Shown here piece by piece: positions 28,092-37,848 of a DNA stretch of 64,000 bases (positions are counted from its first letter, which is position 1; every line of letters begins with the position of its first letter). Both the position numbers and the translations under genes were made by a program. The notes under the pieces were generated by a model. It did not search any database. It was not told the origin of the DNA and was given only the letters and a program-made list of their open reading frames with translations. Source of the DNA: Streptomyces luteolifulvus (GTDB lineage: Bacteria > Actinomycetota > Actinomycetes > Streptomycetales > Streptomycetaceae); the NCBI RefSeq assembly GCF_008806595.1, contig NZ_VZRB01000009.1:62001-126000 (forward strand), given 5' to 3'.

Positions 28092-29084
28092 CTACGGAAA
28101 CTCGTACGCCTCCACCTCCGCGAGATACCGCGCCCTGCGCTCCTCGTCGTCCTCCAGGAAGGACGCCAGGAAGGAGTTGCGGGCCAGTTCGCGCAGACGG
28201 TCCTCGTCCAGGCCGAGCGCAGAGCGCACCGCGTCGAAGTTGTCACCGACGTAGCCGCCGAAGTACGCCGGGTCGTCGGAGTTGACCGTGCAGAGCAGGC
28301 CCGCGTCCAGCATGGCGGGCAGGGGGTGGTCGGCGAGGACGTCGACCGTCCTGAGCCGCACGTTGGACAGCGGGCACAGGGTGAGCGGGACGCGGTCGCG
28401 GACCAGCCGGTCCACCAGTGCCGGGTCCTCCATGCAGCGCAGGCCGTGGTCGATCCGCTCGGCACCGAGCACGTCCAGTGCCTCGGTGATGTACTCCGGC
28501 GGGCCCTCCTCACCGGCGTGCGCCACCCGGCGCAGCCCGAGCGCGGCCGCGGCCCCGTACACCTCGCGGAACTTCACCGGCGGATGGCCGACCTCGGCCG
28601 AGTCCAGGCCGACCCCGGCGATGCGGTCGAGGTGGGGACGGGCCGCGTCGAGCGTCTCCATGGCGGACTCGGCGGACCGGTCACGCAGGAAGCACATGAT
28701 CAGCCGGGTGGAGACGCCGTGGTTCTCCTCGCTCCGGCCCAGCGCCCGCCACAGCCCGTCGACGACGGTCCCGATGCCGACACCGCGCGCGACATGGGCC
28801 TGCGGGTCGAAGAAGATCTCCGCGTGCCGCACACCCTGCGCGGCGGCGCGCGCGAGATAGGCGTTCGCGAGGTCCTCGAAGTCCCGCTCGGTGCGCAGGA
28901 CCGCCATCAGCTCGTAGTACAGGTTCAGGAAGGACTGGAGATCCTCGAACCGATACGCCTCGCGAAGCTCCTCGGTGTCCGCGTAGGAAAGCTCGACGCC
29001 GTTGCGGGCCGCCAGTGCGAAGGCGAGTTCGGGCTCCAGGGTGCCTTCGATGTGGAGGTGCAGTTCTGCTTTCGGGAGGGGCAT
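28092..29084 (-). CDS. Adenine deaminase (Aah1/ADE type)
   Basis: 330 aa of the adenosine deaminase superfamily. Metal ligands are His9 and His11 in HLHIEG, His189 in AHAGEEGP, and Asp270 in NSDDPAYFGGY; Glu192 is the proton donor. The motifs HIEGTLEPEL, FFDPQAH and HAGEEGPPEY are those of adenine deaminases, as I recall from Pseudomonas and yeast enzymes, and differ from true adenosine deaminase. It would convert adenine to hypoxanthine for purine salvage. The start is ATG 29084; GTG 29108 is possible. It sits next to rnz on the same strand. Confidence 0.85.
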   Translation of the reverse strand: MPLPKAELHLHIEGTLEPELAFALAARNGVELSYADTEELREAYRFEDLQSFLNLYYELMAVLRTERDFEDLANAYLARAAAQGVRHAEIFFDPQAHVARGVGIGTVVDGLWRALGRSEENHGVSTRLIMCFLRDRSAESAMETLDAARPHLDRIAGVGLDSAEVGHPPVKFREVYGAAAALGLRRVAHAGEEGPPEYITEALDVLGAERIDHGLRCMEDPALVDRLVRDRVPLTLCPLSNVRLRTVDVLADHPLPAMLDAGLLCTVNSDDPAYFGGYVGDNFDAVRSALGLDEDRLRELARNSFLASFLEDDEERRARYLAEVEAYEFP

Positions 29085-29104
29085 CGCAGCATCGTACGGC
29101 GGTT

Positions 29105-30010
29105 TCACCGGCGTTTCGGGAGCGGCACTCTCAGCAGGTCGTGCGCCACGGTCAGCTCCCCCTCGAAACCGGCCGCCCGCGCCTGCCGCTCGAACTCGTC
29201 CGGCTCGGCGTAGCGCTGGCTGAAGTGGGTGAGCACGAGGTGCCGTACACCCGCGTCCCGGGCGACCCGCGCCGCCTGGGTGGCCGTCAGATGGCCGTGC
29301 TCGACGGCGAGTTCCTCCTCGTCGTGGAGGAAGGTGGACTCGATGACGAGCAGGTCGCAGCCCTCGGCGAGCGCGTACACCCCGTCGCACAGCCGGGTGT
29401 CCATCACGAACGCGAACCGCTGGCCGCGCCGCACCTCGCTGACGTCGTCGAGGGTGACGCCGCCCAGGGCGCCGTCCCGTTGTATCCGTCCCACGTCCGG
29501 GCCCTTGATGCCGTGCGCGGCGAGCCGGTCGGGCAGCATACGGCGGCCGTCGGGCTCGACGAGCCGGTAGCCGTAGGACTCCACCGGGTGGGAGAGCTTG
29601 CGTGCGTGAAGGGTGTAGGCGGGCGTGGTCGCGAGGACGCCGTCCGTGTCCACCGGGACCTCGGTGAGCTCGACCGTCTCGCGGTAGGCGGTGGCGTACC
29701 GGAGCCGTTCGAAGAAGCGCCGGCCGGACTTCGGGTAGTGCGCGGTGATCTCGTGCGGCACCCGGTCCAGATTGATGCGCTGAATGACTCCGGCAAGGCC
29801 GAGCGAGTGGTCCCCGTGGAAGTGCGTGACACAGATCCGGTTCAGATCGTGGGCGGCGACCCCGGCGCGCAGCATCTGGCGCTGGGTGCCCTCGCCGGGA
29901 TCGAAGAGGATGCCCTCGCCGTCCCAGCGCAGCAGGTAGCCGTTGTGGTTGCGGTGCCGGGTCGGGACCTGGCTGGCGGTGCCGAGGACCACCACTTCAC
30001 GTACGGACAC
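29105..30010 (-). CDS. rnz: Ribonuclease Z
   Basis: 301 aa, the short bacterial form. The zinc motif [10 protein letters not shown] gives His63, His65, Asp67 and His68; GEGTQRQM and the C-terminal LTHFSQRY with its His are also typical. It removes tRNA 3' trailers lacking CCA. The gene starts six bases after the stop of the HIT gene on the same strand. Confidence 0.93.
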   Translation of the reverse strand: MSVREVVVLGTASQVPTRHRNHNGYLLRWDGEGILFDPGEGTQRQMLRAGVAAHDLNRICVTHFHGDHSLGLAGVIQRINLDRVPHEITAHYPKSGRRFFERLRYATAYRETVELTEVPVDTDGVLATTPAYTLHARKLSHPVESYGYRLVEPDGRRMLPDRLAAHGIKGPDVGRIQRDGALGGVTLDDVSEVRRGQRFAFVMDTRLCDGVYALAEGCDLLVIESTFLHDEEELAVEHGHLTATQAARVARDAGVRHLVLTHFSQRYAEPDEFERQARAAGFEGELTVAHDLLRVPLPKRR

Positions 30011-30016
30011 GGCTGG

Positions 30017-30370
30017 TTACCCGGGCGGCCACTGCATGCCACGGCCGCCCAGGACATGGGCGTGGGCGTGGAAGACGGTCTGGCCGGCGCCGGTGCCGGT
30101 GTTGAAGACGATGCGGTAGCTCTCCAGCTTGTCCTCGTCGGCGACCGCCTTCGTCTCGCGCAGGATGTCCGCGGCGAGGGCGGGGTCGGCGGCGGCGAGC
30201 GCTGCCGCGTCCCTGTAGTGCGCCTTGGGGATCACCAGGACGTGGGTGGGCGCCTGGGGGTTGATGTCCCGGAACGCGACCGTGGTGTCCGTCTCGCGGA
30301 TGATCGTCGCCGGGACGTGCCCCTCGGCGATCTTGCAGAACAGGCAGTCGTCCTGCGGCTCCCCTGCCAT
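30017..30370 (-). CDS. HIT family (HinT-like) nucleotide hydrolase
   Basis: 117 aa. The histidine triad is FHAHAHVLGG (His101, His103, His105); the N-terminal CLFCKIAEG gives a CxxC that may bind zinc with a further His. HinT proteins hydrolyse AMP-amides such as aminoacyl-adenylates. The start is ATG 30370; the longer frame upstream is not supported. It is probably cotranscribed with rnz. Confidence 0.93.
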   Translation of the reverse strand: MAGEPQDDCLFCKIAEGHVPATIIRETDTTVAFRDINPQAPTHVLVIPKAHYRDAAALAAADPALAADILRETKAVADEDKLESYRIVFNTGTGAGQTVFHAHAHVLGGRGMQWPPG

Positions 30371-30488
30371 GAGGTTCCCTCCGGGTGGTTGATCGCGTAC
30401 GGGGGCATCGTAGTCGCCCCACTGCGGGCAGTCGTGCCGCCGGGGCGATGGGCGTCCCCCTCCCCCCGGCTCGGGCACCGACCCCGGG

Positions 30489-33400
30489 TCACGGCAGCGT
30501 CGGGGGCACCTTGGCAGGCGTCTCCTCCAGCGCGGCCAGCGCCAGCCGCACCGCCTCGTCCAGCTGAACGTCCCGCCCCGCCGCGTGGTCCTGCGGAGCC
30601 TGCACCACCTCCACGTCCGGGTCCACCCCGTGGTTCTCCACGTCGAACCCGTAACCCTCCAGCCAGAACGCGTACTTGGGCTGGGTGATCAGCGTGCCGT
30701 CGACCAGCCGGTAGCGGCTGTCGATCCCGATCACTCCGCCCCAGGTGCGCGTGCCGACCACGGGCCCGATCCCCAGCGCCTTGATCGCCGCGTTGACGAT
30801 GTCGCCGTCGGACCCGGAGAACTCGTTCGCGACGGCGACGACGGGCCCGCGGGGCGCGTCCAGCGGGTAGCTGACGGGCCGCATACCGCGCGGCAGGTCC
30901 CAGCCGACGATCCGCCGGGCCAGCTTCTCCACGACCAGCTGGGAGGTGTGCCCGCCGCGGTTCTCGCGGACGTCGACGACCAGTCCCTCCCGGGCCACCT
31001 CGATCCTGAGGTCACGGTGGATCTGCGCCCAGCCGGGCGCCTGCATGTCCGGCACATGGAGGTAGCCGAGCCGGCCGCCGGACAGCTCGTGGACGTAGGC
31101 GCGCCGGTCGGTGACCCAGGCGTGGTAGCGCAGGGGTTCCTCGTCGGCGATGGGGACGACCACCGCGTGCCGCAGGTCGCCGCCGCCGGACGGGGAGACG
31201 GTCAGCTCGACCGGCTTGCCCGCCGTGCCGACCAGCAGCGGGCCGGGCCCGGTCACCGGGTCGACCGGCGTCCCGGCGACCGCGACGATCGCGTCGCCCG
31301 CGCGCACCGCGACTCCGGGTGCGGCCAGCGGGGAGCGGGCGTCCGGGTCGGAGGTCTCGGTGGGCAGGATGCGGTCGATGCGCCAACTGCCGTCCGCGTG
31401 CCGGGAGATGTCCGCGCCGAGCAGCCCCTGCCGGGCCCCGTCGCCACCTGTGCCACGCGGGACGACATAGGCGTGCGAGGTGCCGAGTTCGCCCTGGACC
31501 TCCCAGAGCAGGTCGACCAGGTCGTCGTGGGTGGCGACCCGCTCCAGCAGGGGCCGGTAGCGGTCGAGGACGCCGTCCCAGTCGATCCCGCCGAGGTCGG
31601 GCCGCCAGAAGTGGTCCCGCATGATGCGGCCGGTCTCGTCGTACATCTGCCGCCACTCGGCGGCCGGGTCGACGGTCTGGCGTACCCGGCCGAGGTCGAC
31701 GGTGATGTTGGTGTCGCTGTCCTCGTCGTTCGAGGCGCGCCGGTCGCTGGGGACGACCTTGAGCCGGCCGTCGGTCCACAGCAGGACGCGTTTGCCGTCG
31801 CCGCTGACGGCGAAGTGGTCGGCGTCGGCGGCGAGATGCTCGATGCGCTGCTGGGCCAGGTCGTAGCGCTCCAGCTCGGTGTGGGGGTCCGGGTCGTCCG
31901 GGGTGGCCCGGGAGGCGCCGAGCACACCGCGCACGGGGTGGCGCAGCCACAGCACGCCGTCCTTGGCGGCGCGCAGGTTGGAGTAGCGGGCGGCCTCGAC
32001 CGGGAAGGGCACGATGCGGTCGGCGAGTCCGTCGAGGTCGATGCGGGTGGTCGGGGTGCCCTCGCTGTCGGGGGTCTCGTCCTTGTCCGGCGCCTCGAAG
32101 GGACGGCCGTGCCGCTGCGGTCCGAAGGGGGACGGGGTGGTCGCGGCCAGGGTGATGAGATGCGGGCGGACGCCCTCCACGAAGGCCAGGTCGAAGACGT
32201 GCTCGTCGTAGACCGGGTCGAAGGAGCGGGTCGACAGGAAGGCGAGGTGCTTGCCGTCGAGGGTGAACGCCGGGGCGTAGTCCTTGAAGCGCAGCGGGGT
32301 CGCCTCGGTGACCGAGAGGTCGGTGGTGTTGGCTAGGCGGAGCTGGCGCAGCGGCTGGGTGCCGGGGTGCGACCAGGCCAGCCAGGCCGAGTCGGGCGAG
32401 AAGACCAGCCCGGTGACGTCGCCGTCCTCGCTGCGGTCGACCTCGCGGACCTCGCCGGTCTCGCGTTCGACGAGCAGGACGCGTCCGTCGTGCGCGGCGA
32501 CGGCGGCCCGGCTGCCGTCGGGTGCCATGGCGAGGCCGAGGACGCGGCCGAGCTGTCCGGCGGCGAGCCGGCGCGGGGTGGCGCCGGGTGCGAGGCCGGT
32601 AGCGGGCGCGAACTCCAGGGCGTCCTCGCCCTCCGCGTCCGTCACCCACACCACCCATTCCTCGCCCTCGGCGCGGAACGTGCGCGGCAGCCGGGCCCGT
32701 ACGCCGGGTTCCGCGGCGAGCGCGCGGGCCGGGCCGGAGCGGTGGGTGACCCAGTGGACGGCACCGCGGACGGCGACCGCGCTACCGCGGGCGGTGTGGT
32801 CGGGGGCGGCGGACCCGAACCAGCGGGAGGCGTTCACCGGGAACGGCTGCCGGTCGGTGCGCTGCCCGCCGAGCCGGATGTCGAGCCGGCGCGGCTCGGC
32901 GCCGTCGAGGCCGTCGAGGAGCCACAGTTCACCGGCGGAGGCGTAGACGACCCGGGTGCCGTCGCCGGCCGCGTGCCGGGCGTAAAAGCCTTCGATCGGA
33001 GTGTGCCGCCGCAGGTCGGAGCCGTCGGCGAGGGAGGAGTACAGCGCCCCTACGCCCTCGTGGTCGGACAGGAAGGCGATCCGGTCCCCGGCCCAGACGG
33101 GGTACTCGATGTTGCCGTCGAGGTCGGCGTGCAGCCGTACGAACTCGCCCCGGCCGTCCGGGTCGATCCACAGCTTGCCCGCCGTACCGCCCCGGTACCG
33201 CTTCCACCAGGCGGCCTCGCGGCCCATGGGCGCCGACAGCAGCACCGGGCACGGCCCGTGGGCGACATCGCCGACCGGCCCGTACGGCAGGGTGGTGGCG
33301 GGTCCTCCGTCGAGCGGGACGGCCCGTGCCCAGGTGCGGCGCAGACTCGCCTGGCCCTGTGTGCTGACCGCGAGGACCTGTCCGTCCGGGGTCCAGCCGC

Positions 33401-33686
33401 GCACCTGGGTCTTCCAGCTGCCCCAGTACGTCAGGCGCTTGGCGGGCCCGCCGTCGACCGGGGCGATGTGCACCTCGGGGGCGCCGTCCCGGGTGGAGGT
33501 CCAGGCGACGGTCGTCCCGTCGGGCGAGATACGGGGATGGGTGACCGGCATGTTGTCGGCGCTCGCCCGCCAGGCGCGGCCGCCGTCGAGGGGCGCGAGC
33601 CACACATCGTCCTCGGCGGTGAAGGCGACCAACTCACCGTGCAGATGCGGAAACCGGAGGTAGGAAGGCGTTGGCGACTGTGTCAC
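30489..33686 (-). CDS. Tricorn protease
   Basis: 1065 aa in the usual tricorn layout: two beta-propeller regions (about 1-330 with HPRISPDGTTVAWTSTRDG, and 330-660), a helical segment, a PDZ domain (about 760-850) and a tail-specific S41 peptidase core. Catalytic candidates are the Ser-His pair in ELGTSHAYVV and Ser959 followed by Asp960 in NEFSGSDGD. Tricorn degrades peptides released by the proteasome in the cytosol, which fits an actinobacterium with a proteasome. An acidic, low-complexity insert (DKDETPDSEG) lies near residue 530. Confidence 0.93.
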   Translation of the reverse strand: MTQSPTPSYLRFPHLHGELVAFTAEDDVWLAPLDGGRAWRASADNMPVTHPRISPDGTTVAWTSTRDGAPEVHIAPVDGGPAKRLTYWGSWKTQVRGWTPDGQVLAVSTQGQASLRRTWARAVPLDGGPATTLPYGPVGDVAHGPCPVLLSAPMGREAAWWKRYRGGTAGKLWIDPDGRGEFVRLHADLDGNIEYPVWAGDRIAFLSDHEGVGALYSSLADGSDLRRHTPIEGFYARHAAGDGTRVVYASAGELWLLDGLDGAEPRRLDIRLGGQRTDRQPFPVNASRWFGSAAPDHTARGSAVAVRGAVHWVTHRSGPARALAAEPGVRARLPRTFRAEGEEWVVWVTDAEGEDALEFAPATGLAPGATPRRLAAGQLGRVLGLAMAPDGSRAAVAAHDGRVLLVERETGEVREVDRSEDGDVTGLVFSPDSAWLAWSHPGTQPLRQLRLANTTDLSVTEATPLRFKDYAPAFTLDGKHLAFLSTRSFDPVYDEHVFDLAFVEGVRPHLITLAATTPSPFGPQRHGRPFEAPDKDETPDSEGTPTTRIDLDGLADRIVPFPVEAARYSNLRAAKDGVLWLRHPVRGVLGASRATPDDPDPHTELERYDLAQQRIEHLAADADHFAVSGDGKRVLLWTDGRLKVVPSDRRASNDEDSDTNITVDLGRVRQTVDPAAEWRQMYDETGRIMRDHFWRPDLGGIDWDGVLDRYRPLLERVATHDDLVDLLWEVQGELGTSHAYVVPRGTGGDGARQGLLGADISRHADGSWRIDRILPTETSDPDARSPLAAPGVAVRAGDAIVAVAGTPVDPVTGPGPLLVGTAGKPVELTVSPSGGGDLRHAVVVPIADEEPLRYHAWVTDRRAYVHELSGGRLGYLHVPDMQAPGWAQIHRDLRIEVAREGLVVDVRENRGGHTSQLVVEKLARRIVGWDLPRGMRPVSYPLDAPRGPVVAVANEFSGSDGDIVNAAIKALGIGPVVGTRTWGGVIGIDSRYRLVDGTLITQPKYAFWLEGYGFDVENHGVDPDVEVVQAPQDHAAGRDVQLDEAVRLALAALEETPAKVPPTLP

Positions 33687-33731
33687 GTGATCACCCTATG
33701 CAGCCGCCGCGTCCGCGCACAGGGAAACCGA

Positions 33732-34268
33732 TCACTTGCCCTCGACCGGCCAGCACTGCGGATCGCCCTGGCACCAGATGGTCTTGGTGACGGTGACCGT
33801 GACGGTGGGCCCGGGCTGCCCGGGGTTGTTGACGGGCGGGGTGTTCCTGGCGTCGCAGTTGCCGAGCCCGTTCACATGGAACACGACGTCGCCGCCGACC
33901 TTGGCGGTCAGATCACCGCGCACGCACGCGCCGTTGACCGCGCGGGTGACCTTGCCGGTGACGGAGATGTCCTTGCCGTCGTCGGTCTTGCCCTGGCAGT
34001 CGACCTTGGCGACGGTGTTCTCGGTCGCCGAGGGCGCCGACGACCCGTTCGAGTCGAACGAGGCCGTGCAGGTCAGCCAGCGGACGCTCAGCCCCTCCCG
34101 CTCCAGCTTCTTCGTCGCCGTCTGGTCGGTGGTGAACGCCACGCTCGCGGAACTCAGCCCGTTCGGATCACAGGCGACCGCTCCGCCCACGGCGATCGCC
34201 GCGAGCACGGCCACGCCCGCCACCCGCCGTCCGCGCGGCCGGCGCCCGATCCGCCTCATCGCCCCCAT
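33732..34268 (-). CDS. Putative secreted lipoprotein
   Basis: 178 aa. A basic N-terminus (RRIGRRPRGRR) and hydrophobic stretch lead to AVACDPNG, a plausible lipobox with the lipid-bearing Cys. The mature part has several cysteines (CTASF, VDCQGK, ACVRGD, NCDARN) and a Thr/Val-rich tail (PTVTVTVTKTIWCQGD). It looks like a small disulphide-bonded domain repeated in actinobacterial lipoproteins. Function is unknown. Starts at 34268 or 34259 are both possible. Confidence 0.65.
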   Translation of the reverse strand: MGAMRRIGRRPRGRRVAGVAVLAAIAVGGAVACDPNGLSSASVAFTTDQTATKKLEREGLSVRWLTCTASFDSNGSSAPSATENTVAKVDCQGKTDDGKDISVTGKVTRAVNGACVRGDLTAKVGGDVVFHVNGLGNCDARNTPPVNNPGQPGPTVTVTVTKTIWCQGDPQCWPVEGK

Positions 34269-34342
34269 GGAAGGCAGCCTGCCACTGACCCGCCCGCGGC
34301 GGAAGGGCGCATACGGCCACCCGCGCCCGCGTGCGCCCGCCG

Positions 34343-34735
34343 TCAGCCGCGCAGCAGCAGCCACTCCTGAAGCTCCACCAGATTGCCCTCCGGGTCCTTG
34401 AGGTGGGCGACACGCAGACGGTCCGTCATGGGGGCCGGGCCGTGCAGCAGGGTGGCGCCTCGGGAGGTGATGCCCGCGCAGTAGGCGTCCAGGTCGTCGA
34501 CGCGCAGCACCACCAGGGAGCGGTGCCCTCTGGCCTCGGCCCCCAGTTCGCCCAGCACCCCCGCCATCATCGCGCGGTCCTGCAGGGCGATGCCCGCCGA
34601 TCCGGTGGCGGGACTGAACTTCTCGTACGGGCCGTCCTTCGCCCCCGACTGGGGCTTGAGACCGAGGACTTCGGAGTAGAAGCGGTAGCTGGCGGAGAAG
34701 TCGGTGACGAGCAGACGTACCTGTGCGAGCTCCAC
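34343..34735 (-). CDS. VOC family (glyoxalase-like) protein
   Basis: 130 aa with two beta-alpha-beta-beta-beta modules: VRLLVTDFSASYRFYSEVLGL at the start and DPEGNLVELQEWL at the end, where the Glu is a usual metal ligand. Relatives include bleomycin-binding proteins, glyoxalases and dioxygenases; nothing here decides between them. It lies just downstream of rsmE on the same strand. Confidence 0.82.
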   Translation of the reverse strand: MELAQVRLLVTDFSASYRFYSEVLGLKPQSGAKDGPYEKFSPATGSAGIALQDRAMMAGVLGELGAEARGHRSLVVLRVDDLDAYCAGITSRGATLLHGPAPMTDRLRVAHLKDPEGNLVELQEWLLLRG

Positions 34736-34777
34736 GGTGCACCCCCAGTGTTCAGGACCCGCGTCCGGGACCGGCGT

Positions 34778-35527
34778 TCAGGACCAGCGGCCGGTACGGC
34801 CGAGCAGCAGGGCCGTCGCCGCCGTGCCGGCCGTCGACGTGCGCAGCACGGTGGGACCGAGCCGGTACGCCCCGGCGCCGGCCTGCCCGAAGAGCTCCAA
34901 CTCCTCGGGGGAGACACCGCCTTCGGGCCCCACCACCAGCACGATCTCACCCGAGGACGGCAGTTCGGCCGTCGCGAGCGGCTCGCTCCCGTACTCCCGG
35001 TCCTCGTGCAGTACGGCGGCGAAGTCGGCTTTGGCGAGAAGTGCGGCAACCTGCCTGCTCGTCGCCGCGTCCGCGACCTCGGGAAAGCGCACCCGGCGGG
35101 ACTGCTTGCCGGCCTCGCGGGCGGTGGCGCGCCACTTGGCGAGCGCCTTCAGCCCGCGCTCGCCCCGCCACTGGGTGATGCAGCGGGCGGCCGCCCACGG
35201 CACGATCGCGTCGACGCCGGTCTCCGTCATGGTCTCGACGGCCAGCTCACCGCGGTCACCCTTGGGCAGGGCCTGGACGACCGTGATACGGGGCTGCGCC
35301 TCGGGTTCCTCGGACACCTCGCTCATCCGGACGACCAGCCGGTCCTTGCCCTCGGCGGCGACCACCTCGCACTCGGCCCACCGTCCGGCGCCGTCCGTGA
35401 GGACGACGGCCTCCCCGGGCCGCAGCCGCTTCACCGAGACGGCGTGCCGGCCCTCGGGGCCGTCGAGGACGTACTGTCCGCCGGAATCCGCGCGGACGTG
35501 CTCGACCACGAACACCGGAGCGGTCAT
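34778..35527 (-). CDS. rsmE: 16S rRNA m3U1498 methyltransferase
   Basis: 249 aa. The C-terminal SPOUT methyltransferase knot contains EIVLVVGPEGGVSPEELELF and LGPTVLRTSTAGTAA, the SAM-binding signatures of RsmE; the N-terminal PUA-like part contains GRHAVSVKRLRPGE. The start at 35527 overlaps the upstream monooxygenase stop by 4 bp (ATGA). The usual actinobacterial setting near dnaJ-hrcA is kept. Confidence 0.94.
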   Translation of the reverse strand: MTAPVFVVEHVRADSGGQYVLDGPEGRHAVSVKRLRPGEAVVLTDGAGRWAECEVVAAEGKDRLVVRMSEVSEEPEAQPRITVVQALPKGDRGELAVETMTETGVDAIVPWAAARCITQWRGERGLKALAKWRATAREAGKQSRRVRFPEVADAATSRQVAALLAKADFAAVLHEDREYGSEPLATAELPSSGEIVLVVGPEGGVSPEELELFGQAGAGAYRLGPTVLRTSTAGTAATALLLGRTGRWS

Positions 35528-36609
35528 CCCCTCTCGCCCCCCTCCGGGAACGCCGACAACGCTGTCCGCGCGGCGTCGAGTTCGGCGGCCAGCGTCGCCA
35601 CCAGCTGCCCCGCGGGCAGCGCGCGGGCCATACGGTGGCCCTGTCCCGCCCACAGCGCCATGCCCTGGGCGTCGCCCGCCTTGGCGGCAGCCTTGCGCAG
35701 CGGCGAGGTGAGGTGGTGGACCTCCGGATAGGCGGCGGGCGCGTAGGGGCCGTGCTCACGCATGAAGCGGTTGACCAGGCCGCGGGCTGGGCGTCCGGAG
35801 AAGGCGCGGGTCAGCTCCGTACGGCCGAACAGCGGGTTGGTCAGGGCCTGCTTGTGCACGGCGTTCGCGCCGGACTCGGGCGTGGCGAGGAACGCCGTAC
35901 CGAGCTGGGCGGCGTTCGCGCCCGCGGCGAGCGCGGCGGCGATCTGACTGCCGCGCATGATGCCGCCGGCGGCGACGACCGGGAGGTCCACGGTCTCGCG
36001 GACCTGGGCGATCAGCGACAGCAGTCCGATGCCGCAGCCGTCCGTCTCCGGGATGTCGCGGTGGGTGCCCTGATGGCCGCCCGCCTCCACGCCCTGCGCG
36101 ATCACCGCGTCGGCGCCCGCCCGCTGCACGGCGGCGGCCTCCTCGGCGGTGGTCGCGGTGACCAGGGTGAAGGTCCCGGCACGGCGGAGGCTGTCCAGGG
36201 CGTCGCGGCCGGGGACGCCGAAGTGGAAGGACACCGCCGGCACGGGGTTGTCGAGCAGCACCGCGAGCTTGGCGTCGTAGCCGTCGTCGCGGCCGCTGTC
36301 GGGGTCGCCGAGTTCGGTCTCGTACCAGGCGGCCTCGCCGGACAGCTGATGGGCGTAGACGTCGACGGCGGCCGGGTCCGCATGCTCGGGCTGCGGCATG
36401 AACAGGTTCACGCCGAAGGGCCGGCCGGTCAGCCCGCGCAGCTGCTTGATCTCCTGGTACATGCCGTCGGCGGTCTTGTACCCGGCGGCGAGGAACCCGA
36501 GCCCGCCGGCCTCGGACACGGCAGCGGCGAGCTGCGGCACGGAAACGCCGCCCGCCATGGGGGCCTGCACGATCGGAAGGCGACAGAGATCGGTCAGAGC
36601 GGAGGACAT
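35524..36609 (-). CDS. Nitronate monooxygenase (2-nitropropane dioxygenase family)
   Basis: 361 aa, FMN-dependent TIM barrel. Visible signatures: PIVQAPMAGGVSVPQLAAAVSEAGGLGFL, GADAVIAQGVEAGGHQGTH with the conserved active-site His, and the phosphate-binding VVAAGGIMRGSQIAAALAAGANAAQLGTAFL. It oxidises nitronates such as propionate 3-nitronate. It is translationally coupled to rsmE by a 4-bp overlap. Confidence 0.9.
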   Translation of the reverse strand: MSSALTDLCRLPIVQAPMAGGVSVPQLAAAVSEAGGLGFLAAGYKTADGMYQEIKQLRGLTGRPFGVNLFMPQPEHADPAAVDVYAHQLSGEAAWYETELGDPDSGRDDGYDAKLAVLLDNPVPAVSFHFGVPGRDALDSLRRAGTFTLVTATTAEEAAAVQRAGADAVIAQGVEAGGHQGTHRDIPETDGCGIGLLSLIAQVRETVDLPVVAAGGIMRGSQIAAALAAGANAAQLGTAFLATPESGANAVHKQALTNPLFGRTELTRAFSGRPARGLVNRFMREHGPYAPAAYPEVHHLTSPLRKAAAKAGDAQGMALWAGQGHRMARALPAGQLVATLAAELDAARTALSAFPEGGERG

Positions 36610-36650
36610 GACGGCATGTTGTCACGTCCACCGAACAAGTCCGAATCGGC

Positions 36651-36678
36651 CAGGGGGTCCGGGGGCGGCAGCCCCCGG
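36651..36678. terminator. GGGGGTC-type intergenic hairpin, dnaJ terminator
   Basis: CAGGGGGTCCGGGGGC followed by GGCA and GCCCCC: a 6-bp GC stem (36661-36666 with 36671-36676), 35-50 bp past the dnaJ stop. It resembles the element at 20611-20670; such GGGGGTCTGGGGGCGGAGCCCCC-like pieces recur between Streptomyces genes. Confidence 0.55.
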
Positions 36679-36711
36679 CAAGGCCCGCTGCAGCACCGGG
36701 CGCCCTGTGCG

Positions 36712-37848
36712 TCACCGACCGTTGAAAGCGTCCTTCAGACGGGAGAACAGTCCTTGCTGCCCCGGCTGGAACTGCCCCTGCGGCCGCTCCTCACCCCGCA
36801 GCTTGGCCAGCTCCCGGAGCAGGTGCTCCTGCTCCGGATCCAGCTTCGTCGGGGTCGTGACCTCGACATGGACGATCAGATCACCGCGTCCGCCGCCCCG
36901 CAGATGCGTGACACCACGGCCGTGCAGCGGGATCGACTGGCCGGACTGCGTGCCCGGACGGATGTCGACCTCCTCCAGGCCGTCGAGGGTCTCCAGCGGC
37001 ACCTTGGTGCCGAGGGCCGCCGCGGTCATCGGGATGGTGACCGTGCAGTGCAGATCGTCGCCGCGCCGCTGGAAGACCTGGTGCGGCAGCTCGTGGATCT
37101 CGACGTAGAGGTCACCGGCGGGACCACCGCCGGGCCCGACCTCGCCCTCGCCCGCAAGCTGGATGCGGGTGCCGTTGTCGACACCGGCCGGGATCTTGAC
37201 CGTGAGGGTGCGGCGCGACCGCACCCGGCCGTCGCCCGCGCACTCCGGGCAGGGGGACGGGACCACGGTGCCGAAGCCCTGGCACTGCGGGCAGGGGCGC
37301 GAGGTCATGACCTGGCCCAGGAAGGACCGCGTGACCTGCGACACCTCACCGCGCCCACGGCACATGTCACATGTCTGGGCGGAGGTGCCCGGCGCGGCCC
37401 CCTCGCCGTTGCAGGTGGTGCAGACGATCGCCGTGTCGACCTGGATGTCCTTCGTCGTGCCGAAGGCCGCCTCGTCGAGTTCGATCTCCAGCCGGATCAT
37501 CGCGTCCTGGCCGCGCCGCGTGCGTGAGCGCGGGCCCCGCTGGGACGCCGTACCGAAGAACGCGTCCATGATGTCCGAGAAGTTCCCGAAGCCGCCGGCG
37601 CCGAAGCCGCCCGCGCCCGCGCCGCCCGCCTGGGAGAGCGGGTCGCCGCCGAGGTCGTAGACCTGCTTCTTCTGCGGGTCCGACAGCACCTCGTAGGCGG
37701 CGTTGATCTCCTTGAACCGCTCCTGGGTCTTCGGATCAGGGTTGACGTCCGGGTGCAGCTCGCGGGCGAGCCGCCGGAAGGCCTTCTTGATCTCTTCCTG
37801 CGACGCGTCGCGGCGCACGCCGAGAACGGCGTAGTAGTCCGTGGCCAC
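36712..37848 (-). CDS. dnaJ: Chaperone DnaJ
   Basis: 378 aa. The J domain (1-70) has HPD at 32-34; a Gly/Phe-rich region follows ([18 protein letters not shown]). The zinc centre has four CxxCxGxG units ([32 protein letters not shown]), then the C-terminal substrate domains. It directly follows hrcA with no gap, so this is the hrcA-linked dnaJ of actinobacteria and is controlled through the CIRCE element. Confidence 0.96.
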   Translation of the reverse strand: MATDYYAVLGVRRDASQEEIKKAFRRLARELHPDVNPDPKTQERFKEINAAYEVLSDPQKKQVYDLGGDPLSQAGGAGAGGFGAGGFGNFSDIMDAFFGTASQRGPRSRTRRGQDAMIRLEIELDEAAFGTTKDIQVDTAIVCTTCNGEGAAPGTSAQTCDMCRGRGEVSQVTRSFLGQVMTSRPCPQCQGFGTVVPSPCPECAGDGRVRSRRTLTVKIPAGVDNGTRIQLAGEGEVGPGGGPAGDLYVEIHELPHQVFQRRGDDLHCTVTIPMTAAALGTKVPLETLDGLEEVDIRPGTQSGQSIPLHGRGVTHLRGGGRGDLIVHVEVTTPTKLDPEQEHLLRELAKLRGEERPQGQFQPGQQGLFSRLKDAFNGR

